From: Treponema sp.
Lineage (GTDB): Bacteria; Spirochaetota; Spirochaetia; Treponematales; Treponemataceae
Reading direction: 5' to 3'
Assembly (NCBI GenBank): GCA_024699205.1
Contig: JAILQA010000421.1
Coordinates: 1-16,886 of the forward strand
Length of the DNA: 16,886 bases
The notes beneath the pieces were generated by a model. That model was not told the DNA's origin and made no database searches. It saw only the letters and a list, made by a program, of their open reading frames with translations. This document shows, piece after piece, positions 1-7,009 of this stretch (position 1 is its first letter; each line of letters starts with the position of its first letter). The translations under genes and the position numbers were made by a program.

Positions 1-2
1 CA

Positions 3-95
3 AAAAAAACAAATCTGACAGCCGCATATACAGCAGGTTTATTTTTTCTTGAAGAAAATATTAAAACTGCATGGTTTTTCAATGAAAAAAAATGA
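3..95 (+). pseudogene. Upstream in-phase fragment of the barrel-like gene, broken at an 8-A tract
   Basis: The third forward frame is open from the window start to TGA at 93-95. It encodes an aromatic, strand-like peptide that includes TAAYTAGLFFLEENIKTAWF. It ends right at the run of eight A at 85-92. Removing one A would read GAA AAA AAT GAC and fuse this peptide seamlessly to the residues following Met-12 of the next ORF (NDRYFHEEQLF). This suggests that the two are one gene interrupted by a +1/-2 type length change in the homopolymer, whether mutation, phase variation or sequencing error. Only 31 codons are visible, so confidence is modest. Confidence 0.35.
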
Positions 96-870
96 CAGGT
101 ATTTTCATGAAGAACAACTTTTTTGCCAGAACTTACAGCTTGGCTTTTTATCTCCTGCCTATTCCAATACTTCAATTTTCTCAGTCTATCAGTCGCCTTT
201 TGGGAAGCTTGACTTATGTGCAAGAAGTGAAAATCTGATAAAACTTAATAAAACCTCAATTAATTTTGCAGGATTTTATGCAGCAGAAGATTTTCTTTCT
301 GGAAATCAAAAGAATATCAAGAGTCAGCTGCAGGCAAAGGCGGGACTTCATCACACTTTTATAAAATGCATTAGCCAGGCAGATAAAATAATTCCCCTCT
401 TTATAAATACAGGCTTTAATTCTTATCTCCAGAATGATTTTTTAGACAACATAAGCATAAAATCTGCTTTTGGACTTCGTTGTACCTCTGATACCTTCAC
501 AATTTCTCTAACCGCTTCTTTTACAGGCGATTGTATGCACAAAAACACCAGTTCAGATAAAAATACATTTACAGTCTCTGTCTGGACAATTCAGACAAAA
601 GAAATCTTTATTTTTAAGGATTTTAAACCGACTTTGACTCAGACCTTTAATTTTTCGCCTTCTCCCCAAAAAGAAAAAAACGCTGCAAGCCAAAAGTTTT
701 CATTAACCTGGATTTTCCCTAAAAATCCTTATTTAGCAGGAAACCTTGGAATTACCTTGTCACAAAAAAATAGAATCTCCGATAAAACAGCCTTTTCTTT
801 TGGAATTTCGGCTTCTTATTACTGGAAGCAAATTAAGTGTATGGCAAAAATTAGCGGAAAAATCCAATAA
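49..870 (+). CDS. C-terminal part of a putative outer-membrane beta-barrel-like protein
   Basis: I do not recognise a family. The 273-residue product is rich in Ser, Thr, Phe, Asn and Lys. It shows repeated short stretches of alternating polar and hydrophobic or aromatic residues, and ends in an aromatic-rich strand (FSFGISASYYWKQIK), as porin-like barrels do. It has no signal peptide. The first possible start is a TTG at 49 and the first ATG is at 82; neither has a Shine-Dalgarno sequence. Another frame is open from the window edge to a TGA at 93-95 and continues the same composition, so this ORF is probably the 3' part of a longer gene that begins outside the window and shifts frame in the A tract at 85-92. 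The barrel assignment is inference from composition. A non-barrel secreted protein is possible. Confidence 0.5.
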   Translation: MKKILKLHGFSMKKNDRYFHEEQLFCQNLQLGFLSPAYSNTSIFSVYQSPFGKLDLCARSENLIKLNKTSINFAGFYAAEDFLSGNQKNIKSQLQAKAGLHHTFIKCISQADKIIPLFINTGFNSYLQNDFLDNISIKSAFGLRCTSDTFTISLTASFTGDCMHKNTSSDKNTFTVSVWTIQTKEIFIFKDFKPTLTQTFNFSPSPQKEKNAASQKFSLTWIFPKNPYLAGNLGITLSQKNRISDKTAFSFGISASYYWKQIKCMAKISGKIQ

Positions 871-881
871 CTTAAAAAAAT

Positions 882-909
882 TTGTTTATCGTTCCTAATG
901 TGATATAAT
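882..909 (+). promoter_or_regulatory. Extended -10 sigma70-type promoter (TTGTTT-N16-TATAAT)
   Basis: The -35 element TTGTTT is at 882-887 and the -10 element TATAAT at 904-909, with a 16-bp spacer. TG at 901-902 makes a perfect extended -10 (TGnTATAAT). A start site is expected near 916. The transcript would cover the small ORF at 932-1012 and could read through into the topoisomerase gene. Confidence 0.5.
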
Positions 910-931
910 TCTAATAAGGACGGTTGCGATA

Positions 932-1012
932 ATGGATTTTTTGCGACAGCATCAGCTCAATATAATGCTGGTCTTAATAGGAATTTTGTGTCATCACCAA
1001 TATCAGGATTGA
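932..1012 (+). pseudogene. 26-codon ORF, possible remnant of a membrane signalling-protein gene
   Basis: The ATG at 932 is preceded by a good ribosome-binding site (AAGGA, 916-920) and by the promoter at 882-909, so it looks like a real gene start. The peptide begins MDFLRQHQLNIMLVLIGIL, which resembles a cytoplasmic tip followed by a first membrane helix. From memory, Treponema membrane proteins of the diguanylate-cyclase/EAL type begin in a similar way. It stops at TGA 1010-1012 after a short non-hydrophobic tail. Deleting one T near 989 would extend the hydrophobic run (VITNI), which hints at decay by frameshift. Downstream, a 6-bp inverted repeat (CTTCAG at 1038-1043, CTGAAG at 1049-1054) forms a small hairpin, but the nearest T tract is about 12 nt further on, so it is not a canonical terminator. 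A regulatory leader peptide is the alternative reading. Confidence 0.3.
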
Positions 1013-1059
1013 ATAATACATAAGCCCTGAATACGCCCTTCAGAAGAGCTGAAGAAACA

Positions 1060-1088
1060 TTGCAGATTTTTCTTTTTTCCTATATAAT
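1060..1088 (+). promoter_or_regulatory. Promoter of the topoisomerase gene (TTGCAG-N17-TATAAT)
   Basis: TTGCAG at 1060-1065 and a perfect TATAAT at 1083-1088 are separated by the ideal 17 bp. The predicted start near 1095 leaves a short leader with a GGTGGGA ribosome-binding site (1109-1115) immediately before the ATG at 1118. Confidence 0.6.
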
Positions 1089-1117
1089 TGTACAGATAAT
1101 TTATAAGTGGTGGGAAA

Positions 1118-3064
1118 ATGGCATACGTAAAAAATTTATTTGATCAAAACTTCATCCAATACGCAAGTTATGTTATCCGAGACAGGGCAATTCCAGAAAT
1201 TATAGATGGATTAAAACCCGTTCAAAGACGAATCATTCATACTCTTATCAAAAATGATGACGGACGATATACAAAAGTCGCAAACGTAGTCGGAAAGGTT
1301 ATGGCTTATCATCCTCACGGAGATGCCTCTATCTATACGGCTCTTGTAAATCTTGCAAATAAAGACTTATTCATAGACAAACAGGGAAACTTTGGTAACA
1401 TGTACACAGGCGATAATGCCTCTGCTCCCCGATACATTGAATGTCGCCTTAGACCAATTACAAAAGAAATATTAAATACAAATCCAAAAATTACATCCTA
1501 TGTTGATACTTACGATGGCCGTGATGTAGAACCAATTGCTTTTCAGGCAAAATTACCCTTAGTTCTCATAATGGGGGCTGAAGGTATTGCCGTTGGTATG
1601 AGCACCTATATTCTCAGCCACAATATCCACGAAGTAATAGATGCAGAAAGAAAATGCCTTAGAGGCGAAAAGTTCCAGCTTTATCCGGATTTTCCAACTG
1701 GTGGTTTGATTGACGTATCTGATTATCAGGACGGATTAGGAAAAATCATTACCCGGGCAAAAATGGACACCAGTGATGACAAAAAAATCGTAATTACAGA
1801 ACTTCCTTATGGTTCAACTACAGAATCTCTTTGTGATTCAATTGAAAAAGCTGTAAAAGCGGGAAAAATCAAGGCAACTTCAATTCAGGACTATACTTCT
1901 GATAAAGTAAATATCGAAGTAAGATTGCAGCGTGGAGTTTATACAAAAGATGTTGTAGATGCCCTTTATGCCTTCACTGACTGCGAACAGACAATTTACT
2001 GCAATCTTCTTGTAATTAAAGACAATATGCCAGCTCAGATGACTTGTACTCAGGTTATTGAGTATCACGCAAAACAGCTGACAGGCATTCTTAAAAGCGA
2101 GCTGGAGCTTGAAAAAGCCGACTTGATGGAAAAACTGCATCTGAGAACTCTGGAACGCATTTTCGTTGAGGAACGCATTTATAAAAAGATTGAAACCCAG
2201 AAAACCGAAGAAGGCGTTTACAAGGCCGTAAAGCTTGGTTTTAAACCTTTTGCCGCTGAACTTATTCGTCCTATTACAGATGAAGATATTGACCACCTGC
2301 TTAAGATTCCTATCCGCCGTATTTCCCTTTATGATATGAGCAAGAACAAGCAGGAAGTAAAAGCAATCAATGACAGAATTAAAGAAATCAACAAGCTTTT
2401 AAAACACCTTATTGATTACGCAATTTCTTATCTTGATGATATTGAAAAGAAGCTTGATCCAGCTGCCTCAAAGCGACGAACAAAGCTTACAAAAATCCAC
2501 GCAGTCGACGTTAAGGCTGTTGTAAAGAGAGATACACCGCTTAAATACGATGAAAAATCCGGTTACCTGGGAATTGGTGTTTCCGGCGGAAATGAACTTT
2601 TCAGAGTTACCCCTTACGACAAGATTCTTTATGTAAGAAAGAGTGGTATTTTCTCAGTTTCGCAGACACCTGATAAATTATTTGTCGGTCCTGCTATGAG
2701 ATACTGCGGCTTTGCAGATAAAGATTCTCTGGCTAAAGTTTTATTTACTGTTTTGTATCGCGATTCTGAAACTCAGTATGTTTATATCAAACGCTGTAAA
2801 ATTGAAGCATATATAATGAACCGTGATTATTTCTTTGCACCAGACGGAATGGAAGTTCTGCATATAGACACCCGCAAAAACTTTACCTTCCAGTTGAATT
2901 ATGTTAAAAAGCCAAAGATGAAGGTTACTGCCGAAAAGTTCAAGTCAGCTGATTACGAAGAAAAATCTCTTAAAGCTAAGGGCGTTAGAGTTGCGGCAAA
3001 AGAAGTTCAGACAATTACAATTGCAGAAGATAAAAAGGCGGAAGATAAAAAATCTGCTGAATAA
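1118..3064 (+). CDS. parC: DNA topoisomerase IV subunit A (ParC-like type IIA topoisomerase)
   Basis: This is the breakage-reunion subunit of a type IIA topoisomerase; with a ParE/GyrB-type ATPase it would decatenate or relax DNA. The N-terminal winged-helix core is clear: IPEIIDGLKPVQRRI (25-39), YHPHGD (64-69), QGNFG (89-93), and the active-site Arg-Tyr pair in SAPRYIECRL (R105, Y106). GIAVGM (156-161) contains the DNA-intercalating Ile at about 157, and PDFPTGG follows at about 192. A long helical coiled region at about 320-445 precedes a C-terminal domain of only about 165 residues. There is no GyrA box (QRRGGKG), which argues for ParC rather than GyrA. The total of 648 residues is short next to typical ParC or GyrA (about 750-880). 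No parE lies in the window. The family is certain; the ParC versus second-GyrA label is less so. Confidence 0.85.
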   Translation: MAYVKNLFDQNFIQYASYVIRDRAIPEIIDGLKPVQRRIIHTLIKNDDGRYTKVANVVGKVMAYHPHGDASIYTALVNLANKDLFIDKQGNFGNMYTGDNASAPRYIECRLRPITKEILNTNPKITSYVDTYDGRDVEPIAFQAKLPLVLIMGAEGIAVGMSTYILSHNIHEVIDAERKCLRGEKFQLYPDFPTGGLIDVSDYQDGLGKIITRAKMDTSDDKKIVITELPYGSTTESLCDSIEKAVKAGKIKATSIQDYTSDKVNIEVRLQRGVYTKDVVDALYAFTDCEQTIYCNLLVIKDNMPAQMTCTQVIEYHAKQLTGILKSELELEKADLMEKLHLRTLERIFVEERIYKKIETQKTEEGVYKAVKLGFKPFAAELIRPITDEDIDHLLKIPIRRISLYDMSKNKQEVKAINDRIKEINKLLKHLIDYAISYLDDIEKKLDPAASKRRTKLTKIHAVDVKAVVKRDTPLKYDEKSGYLGIGVSGGNELFRVTPYDKILYVRKSGIFSVSQTPDKLFVGPAMRYCGFADKDSLAKVLFTVLYRDSETQYVYIKRCKIEAYIMNRDYFFAPDGMEVLHIDTRKNFTFQLNYVKKPKMKVTAEKFKSADYEEKSLKAKGVRVAAKEVQTITIAEDKKAEDKKSAE

Positions 3065-3087
3065 AGATTTGGCAATAAAAAAGACTT

Positions 3088-3684
3088 ATGCATGAATTAG
3101 TCAAAACTGTTTTATACGAAGAAACAATAAAAGGTTCCCGCTTTCTGTCTGAACTTTTGATTTGTAAAAGTCAAAATCAGGCAAGAGAGCTTCTTAAAGA
3201 ACAGAAAAACAAATATTCAGATGCAACCCATGTAGTTCATGCCTTTATAACCGGTCCAAATGCCGAAATTATGGGAATGAGCGACGACGGTGAACCTCCA
3301 GGAACCGCTGGCCGCCCCGTACTTGATGTATTAAAAGGCAGAAATTGTACAAACCTTATGCTCACTGTAACAAGGTGGTTTGGAGGAACTCTACTTGGAA
3401 CAGGCGGACTTGTAAAAGCTTATTCAGGTGGTGCAAAAGCAGTTCTGGATAAAGCAGCAGCAGAAAATGCCCTTGAATTGATTATTCCTAAAAAAGACTT
3501 TTCTTTTACAATCCCCTATTCAATTTTAAAGCCAGTAAAGCTGACAATGCAGAACTATCAAATCTGGGATTTACAGGAAGTTTTTGAAACCGACGTAACT
3601 TTGAAAGGCCGCATAAAGGAAGATGAGTTTGAAAACTTAAAAGCTTATCTTACAACCGTAAGCAACGGGAAAGTTACTCTCTGA
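3088..3684 (+). CDS. yigZ: YigZ/IMPACT (UPF0029) family protein
   Basis: The 198-residue protein matches the YigZ/IMPACT family. It has the signature SDDGEPPGTAGRP (65-77) and VTRWFGGTLLGTGGL (94-108) in the N-terminal UPF0029 domain, followed by a ferredoxin-like C-terminal domain (DUF1949 type, about 135-198). In eukaryotes IMPACT regulates the Gcn2 kinase through ribosome-associated contacts. The bacterial role is not well established, and nucleic-acid or ribosome binding is the usual suggestion. The gene lies 23 nt after the topoisomerase stop codon with no clear Shine-Dalgarno sequence, so it is probably co-transcribed and perhaps translationally coupled. It converges with the HAD gene, only 2 bp separating the two stop codons. 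Confidence 0.9.
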   Translation: MHELVKTVLYEETIKGSRFLSELLICKSQNQARELLKEQKNKYSDATHVVHAFITGPNAEIMGMSDDGEPPGTAGRPVLDVLKGRNCTNLMLTVTRWFGGTLLGTGGLVKAYSGGAKAVLDKAAAENALELIIPKKDFSFTIPYSILKPVKLTMQNYQIWDLQEVFETDVTLKGRIKEDEFENLKAYLTTVSNGKVTL

Positions 3685-3695
3685 AATTACTCTCT
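3674..3695. repeat. 9-bp direct repeat spanning two convergent stop codons
   Basis: TTACTCTCT occurs at 3674-3682 and again at 3687-3695. The first copy encodes the last residues of the YigZ protein. The second, read on the other strand, encodes the last codons and stop of the HAD protein. No hairpin terminator is visible between the two convergent genes. Confidence 0.6.
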
Positions 3696-4343
3696 ACTAA
3701 AATCACATTCAGAAAAGTCTTTGAGTGAAGAAAAAATCTTCCAGCATAAGGCTTTAATTTCTTCGTTAGGCTGTATTTTATCGGGAACCATTACCGCCTT
3801 CATTCCGGCAGCATAAGCAGATTTAATACCGTTTGGACTGTCTTCAACAGCAATACACTCTTCAGGAGCAAGTCCCAGAGATTCACAAGCAAGCAGATAA
3901 ATCTGAGGGTCTGGCTTACTGTGTTTTACCATTTCACCGGTTGTACGGGTTTCAAAATACTGAATTACCCCTGCCCTTGTAAGCTGACGTTCTACAGTGC
4001 TTCCTTTTGTAGAAGAGGCAAGAGCAATTTTATATCTGTTACTCTGCTTTAATTTTTCAAGACATTCTTTTGCATAAGGCATAAGCGGGATTCCACTTGA
4101 AAACTCAACTTCCCTAAAACCCTCTGTCACACGTTTTACAAAATCATCTGTAGGGAAATCCTGTCCATAAAGTTCATGTAAAATACGGCAGGTATCATTT
4201 ATGTTGGTTCCAAGACACTTTTTTATGCCCTCTTCTATATCATCAAGACCAAAATCTTTTGCAACAAGGCGCCAAACCTTATTACAAATTGTCTCGGAGT
4301 CAAGAATTACTCCGTCCATATCAAAAATTATTGCTTTTATCAT
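3687..4343 (-). CDS. HAD-superfamily hydrolase (subfamily IA, beta-phosphoglucomutase/phosphatase-like)
   Basis: This is a soluble HAD phosphohydrolase of about 218 residues. Motif I is FDMDGVILD (nucleophile D8, general acid D10). It is followed by a helical cap (about 15-85), motif II Ser/Thr in LASSTK (109-113), motif III Lys in KHSKPDP (K143) and motif IV acidic pair in VEDSPNG (E167, D168). The small C1-type cap and GDSxNG-like motif IV fit sugar-phosphate phosphatases or phosphoglucomutases; the substrate cannot be told. I place the start at the ATG at 4343, giving the standard MIKAIIFDMDG opening with GGA just upstream; a TTG four codons earlier (4355) is also possible. It is the last gene of the kinase operon, 22 nt after the kinase stop codon. 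It may be a passenger housekeeping enzyme rather than part of the signalling module. Confidence 0.85.
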   Translation of the reverse strand: MIKAIIFDMDGVILDSETICNKVWRLVAKDFGLDDIEEGIKKCLGTNINDTCRILHELYGQDFPTDDFVKRVTEGFREVEFSSGIPLMPYAKECLEKLKQSNRYKIALASSTKGSTVERQLTRAGVIQYFETRTTGEMVKHSKPDPQIYLLACESLGLAPEECIAVEDSPNGIKSAYAAGMKAVMVPDKIQPNEEIKALCWKIFSSLKDFSECDFSRE

Positions 4344-4365
4344 TTTGTTTTCCAAAACTTTTTTA

Positions 4366-6000
4366 TTATTCCTTTTTAAGCGAAGCAGAAATAAACAATC
4401 TGTCCTGATACCAATCTATCAAGAGAGAAAAGATTTCAGTTTTATAACCTTCTGCCTGAAACTTAAACTTCCATACCGAGCCCGATTTTAATTCTTCTTC
4501 TGGGACTGTATTTACCGGAATCCAGTTGCCATTGTAGAGAATTGAAACCTTAGAAGCAGTAGTAATATTTTCCCCTGTTTCATCATCATAAACAAAAGTA
4601 GTAACCAAAAGATTTCTGGAACTATTTTTGAGGAAGCTGCAGTCAAGGACAAGAGGCTTATCATCAACACTAAAAGATTTCCACCAGACATAAGGACCAA
4701 CAACTACCTTTACGCGGTAATTTCCTTTTTTCAAAAATACATCGGCAGAATCATAAGTTTTATTTTTTGCAGTCAAGCGCTCGTATTCAACTTCTGTCAA
4801 ATTAAACTTAAAGAGATTCTGGAAGCGCCATTTTCCCTTTACTGCCAGAGATTGAGTTGTTCCTTTTACTTCGGGAATACTATCACCATCATCTTCAAAG
4901 AAGAAAGCACGGACAGGAAGATCTAGATTTGCAGAAAGAGCACGAGGCATTTCCATTTCTATGGATACAGGTGTATAAATCTTTCGTAAAATTGTACGAT
5001 GTATCAGCCCACCCTTCCAGAAGCAGTAAAACAAGGCAGAGGCTGCGGCAGTCCAGAAAATGATTCTTTTAGCAATGCGAGATTTTCTATCCTTCTGTTT
5101 GAAAAAAGGAAAAGTGAATTGTCCTGGTGTAACAACAGAACGGGCCAGCTGCAAGCGGATTTCATGGGTATCATAATGGCGAAGATATTTTTTTAAAGCA
5201 CGGATAACCCCGTCAATTGACTGAAAACGCTTTTTTGCAAGCGGTCGAATCATTCTGTGAATAAGGTCAGAAATATCTGCCGGGATTTTCTTGTCAATTT
5301 TTCTTGGCGGAACGTATTTTCCCTTTTTTATAACCTTGAGCGTGTCCATTGAAAAATTGCCGGGATAAGGTTTTGTACCGGTAAGCATTTCGTAAAGAGT
5401 AATTCCAAGCGCGTAAATATCAGCGCGGCAGTCAACCTTTGCACTGTCTTCAAACTGTTCCGGAGGCATGTAGGCAGGAGTTCCCAAAGCTACCCCTGCC
5501 TCTGTGATGTTTTGCTTCTGGTCTGAAAGCTCGCTGGCAATTCCAAAATCAGCAAGCTTAATTTCCCCACGTCTTGAAATAAGAATATTGCCAGGTTTTA
5601 TATCTCTATGAACTATATCCTTTGAATGGGCATATTTTAGTGCGTAACAGGCATCCTGCAAAATAAGCATTGCCACAGGAGGAGGAAGCATTGTTTGTTT
5701 TTGAATAAGCTTATCCAGAGCAGTTCCGTCCACCAGTTCTTCGACCATATAACGATAGCCGCCTTCGGTAAAATAATCATAAAGATGAACGATGTAGGGA
5801 CTTTGTAAATCCAGAAGAATCTGAGCTTCCTTTTTAAAACGTTCGGCATTAGTTGAGTTTCCGCGTGAAAGCATTTTTTTAATTACGACATAGCGCTTTA
5901 AGGAAGGATGAAGGGCTTTATAAACAACACCCATTCCGCCTTTTGCAATTATTCCTGAAACTTTGTATTTTCCTATAAAGGGTGGAAACTCGTTACTCAT
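4366..6000 (-). CDS. Transmembrane Hanks-type Ser/Thr protein kinase with a beta-rich extracytoplasmic domain
   Basis: The catalytic domain (about 11-275) is complete: Gly loop AKGGMGVVY (19-27), ATP-binding Lys in VVIKK (K41), HRDIKPGN (131-138; catalytic D133, N138), DFG (151-153), and GTPAYMPPEQ (173-182) as activation-segment end. A juxtamembrane basic stretch (KQKDRKSRIAKR) leads to one membrane helix (about 312-330). About 210 C-terminal residues then lie outside the cytoplasmic membrane; they are beta-rich, with aromatic strands and no recognisable PASTA repeats, and the last 80 faintly resemble an Ig-like or PEGA-like fold. The kinase should autophosphorylate and phosphorylate Ser/Thr targets in the cytoplasm. 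I chose the ATG at 6000 because GGAG lies 6 nt upstream; a TTG two codons earlier is less likely. It overlaps the phosphatase gene by 8 nt (ATGAGTAA), implying translational coupling. Confidence 0.95.
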   Translation of the reverse strand: MSNEFPPFIGKYKVSGIIAKGGMGVVYKALHPSLKRYVVIKKMLSRGNSTNAERFKKEAQILLDLQSPYIVHLYDYFTEGGYRYMVEELVDGTALDKLIQKQTMLPPPVAMLILQDACYALKYAHSKDIVHRDIKPGNILISRRGEIKLADFGIASELSDQKQNITEAGVALGTPAYMPPEQFEDSAKVDCRADIYALGITLYEMLTGTKPYPGNFSMDTLKVIKKGKYVPPRKIDKKIPADISDLIHRMIRPLAKKRFQSIDGVIRALKKYLRHYDTHEIRLQLARSVVTPGQFTFPFFKQKDRKSRIAKRIIFWTAAASALFYCFWKGGLIHRTILRKIYTPVSIEMEMPRALSANLDLPVRAFFFEDDGDSIPEVKGTTQSLAVKGKWRFQNLFKFNLTEVEYERLTAKNKTYDSADVFLKKGNYRVKVVVGPYVWWKSFSVDDKPLVLDCSFLKNSSRNLLVTTFVYDDETGENITTASKVSILYNGNWIPVNTVPEEELKSGSVWKFKFQAEGYKTEIFSLLIDWYQDRLFISASLKKE

Positions 6001-7006
6001 AATCAACTCCTACTATATCACTTTCTGGATTAAAAGTCTTTGTGTTTGAAACCAGGGCAACATTCTGCCTGTATGGGTTATGGATTTGGATAAAACCTCC
6101 GTCCTGACGCAGGGCATAATTTTCGTAAACAGGTCTGTGGCCTGCAAAATAAAAGCTGTCAGTAACCTTTTCAGGAGGAAGCAATACTTTCATAATTTCT
6201 CTAGCGGTATTTGTTTTAACATCTCCGTTTCGAGTCCAGATCAAGCCATTTACAACCTCTGGATAAGAACGGGCATCTATAAGTTTTTCTCTGGAATAGG
6301 CTTTTAGCGGTTCAGCATGAGATACCACATAATTTGAACCAACTGCTACAAGAGGTAAGGCTTTTTCCCAGCAGGAAATCAGATACAAAACATCATCACC
6401 ATAATATTCTGAAATAAAGCGTCGAACCATATAGCCTTCATCAGCATATTTTCTAAAGGCAAAATCACCGCCTTCATTCTGATTTAAAATATTCTCGTGA
6501 TTTCCCTTTAAAAAATGAAAGTTTTCGGGATACAAGAGCTTTAGATTCATAAGTCCGGCAAGAACCGAAAAACAGTCCTTCATTTCTGCCTTCATAAAAG
6601 GACCGGTGATTATATTCTTTTTAAATTCTTCTTCAATGCAGTACCAGCGGTCAACAGTTAATTCTGTGTGAATTGAATCACCTACGCAAATTACATTAAC
6701 AAGCTTATTTTTTAAAGCTTCTTCCACGGTAGAGGAAGGATAAAGAAAGTCTTCTGGCAAAGGATATTTTAAAATATTCTGCAAAAAATAAGGCCGCGCA
6801 TGAATATCGGGAACTATTATTGCAGGAAGATTGTTTTTAAACTCCAGAAGACTGCCTGGATTTCCATCGGATGCAGCAGGTCTGTAAGGAGTAATTTCAT
6901 TTTCGAGAACTTCAGCTGCACTTTCTGCCAGGGAAGAAATATATTCATGAGAAAATAACTGTTTTATTGTAAGACATTCATCTACTGAATATGTTTTTTT
7001 TTGCAT
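5993..7006 (-). CDS. PPP/calcineurin-like metallophosphatase
   Basis: The dimetal phosphoesterase signature is complete in order: DxH in PDIHARP (D67, H69), GDxxH in VGDSIH (D110, H113), GNHE in KGNHEN (N169, H170, E171), VVSHAEP (H230) and a late FAGHRP (H290). These supply the usual metal ligands, so the enzyme should be active. The first two motifs differ from canonical PPP phosphatases (GDxHG, GDxVDRG), placing it in a divergent branch. The first 60 residues are an N-terminal extension of unknown role. It is 337 residues long, with no signal peptide, so it is cytoplasmic. Its position between the FHA gene (3-nt gap) and the kinase gene (8-nt overlap) suggests that it removes the kinase's phosphate marks; hydrolysis of a nucleotide or other phosphoester is not excluded. 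No clear ribosome-binding site is visible, which fits coupling to the FHA gene. Codons 2-5 contain a nine-A run (6994-7002, minus strand). Confidence 0.85.
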   Translation of the reverse strand: MQKKTYSVDECLTIKQLFSHEYISSLAESAAEVLENEITPYRPAASDGNPGSLLEFKNNLPAIIVPDIHARPYFLQNILKYPLPEDFLYPSSTVEEALKNKLVNVICVGDSIHTELTVDRWYCIEEEFKKNIITGPFMKAEMKDCFSVLAGLMNLKLLYPENFHFLKGNHENILNQNEGGDFAFRKYADEGYMVRRFISEYYGDDVLYLISCWEKALPLVAVGSNYVVSHAEPLKAYSREKLIDARSYPEVVNGLIWTRNGDVKTNTAREIMKVLLPPEKVTDSFYFAGHRPVYENYALRQDGGFIQIHNPYRQNVALVSNTKTFNPESDIVGVDYE

Positions 7007-7009
7007 CGG

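Noticed and set aside
1880..2296. 138-codon minus-strand ORF inside the topoisomerase gene
   Set aside because: It overlaps a clearly conserved gene, lacks a ribosome-binding site and has no recognisable domain; it is a frame shadow.
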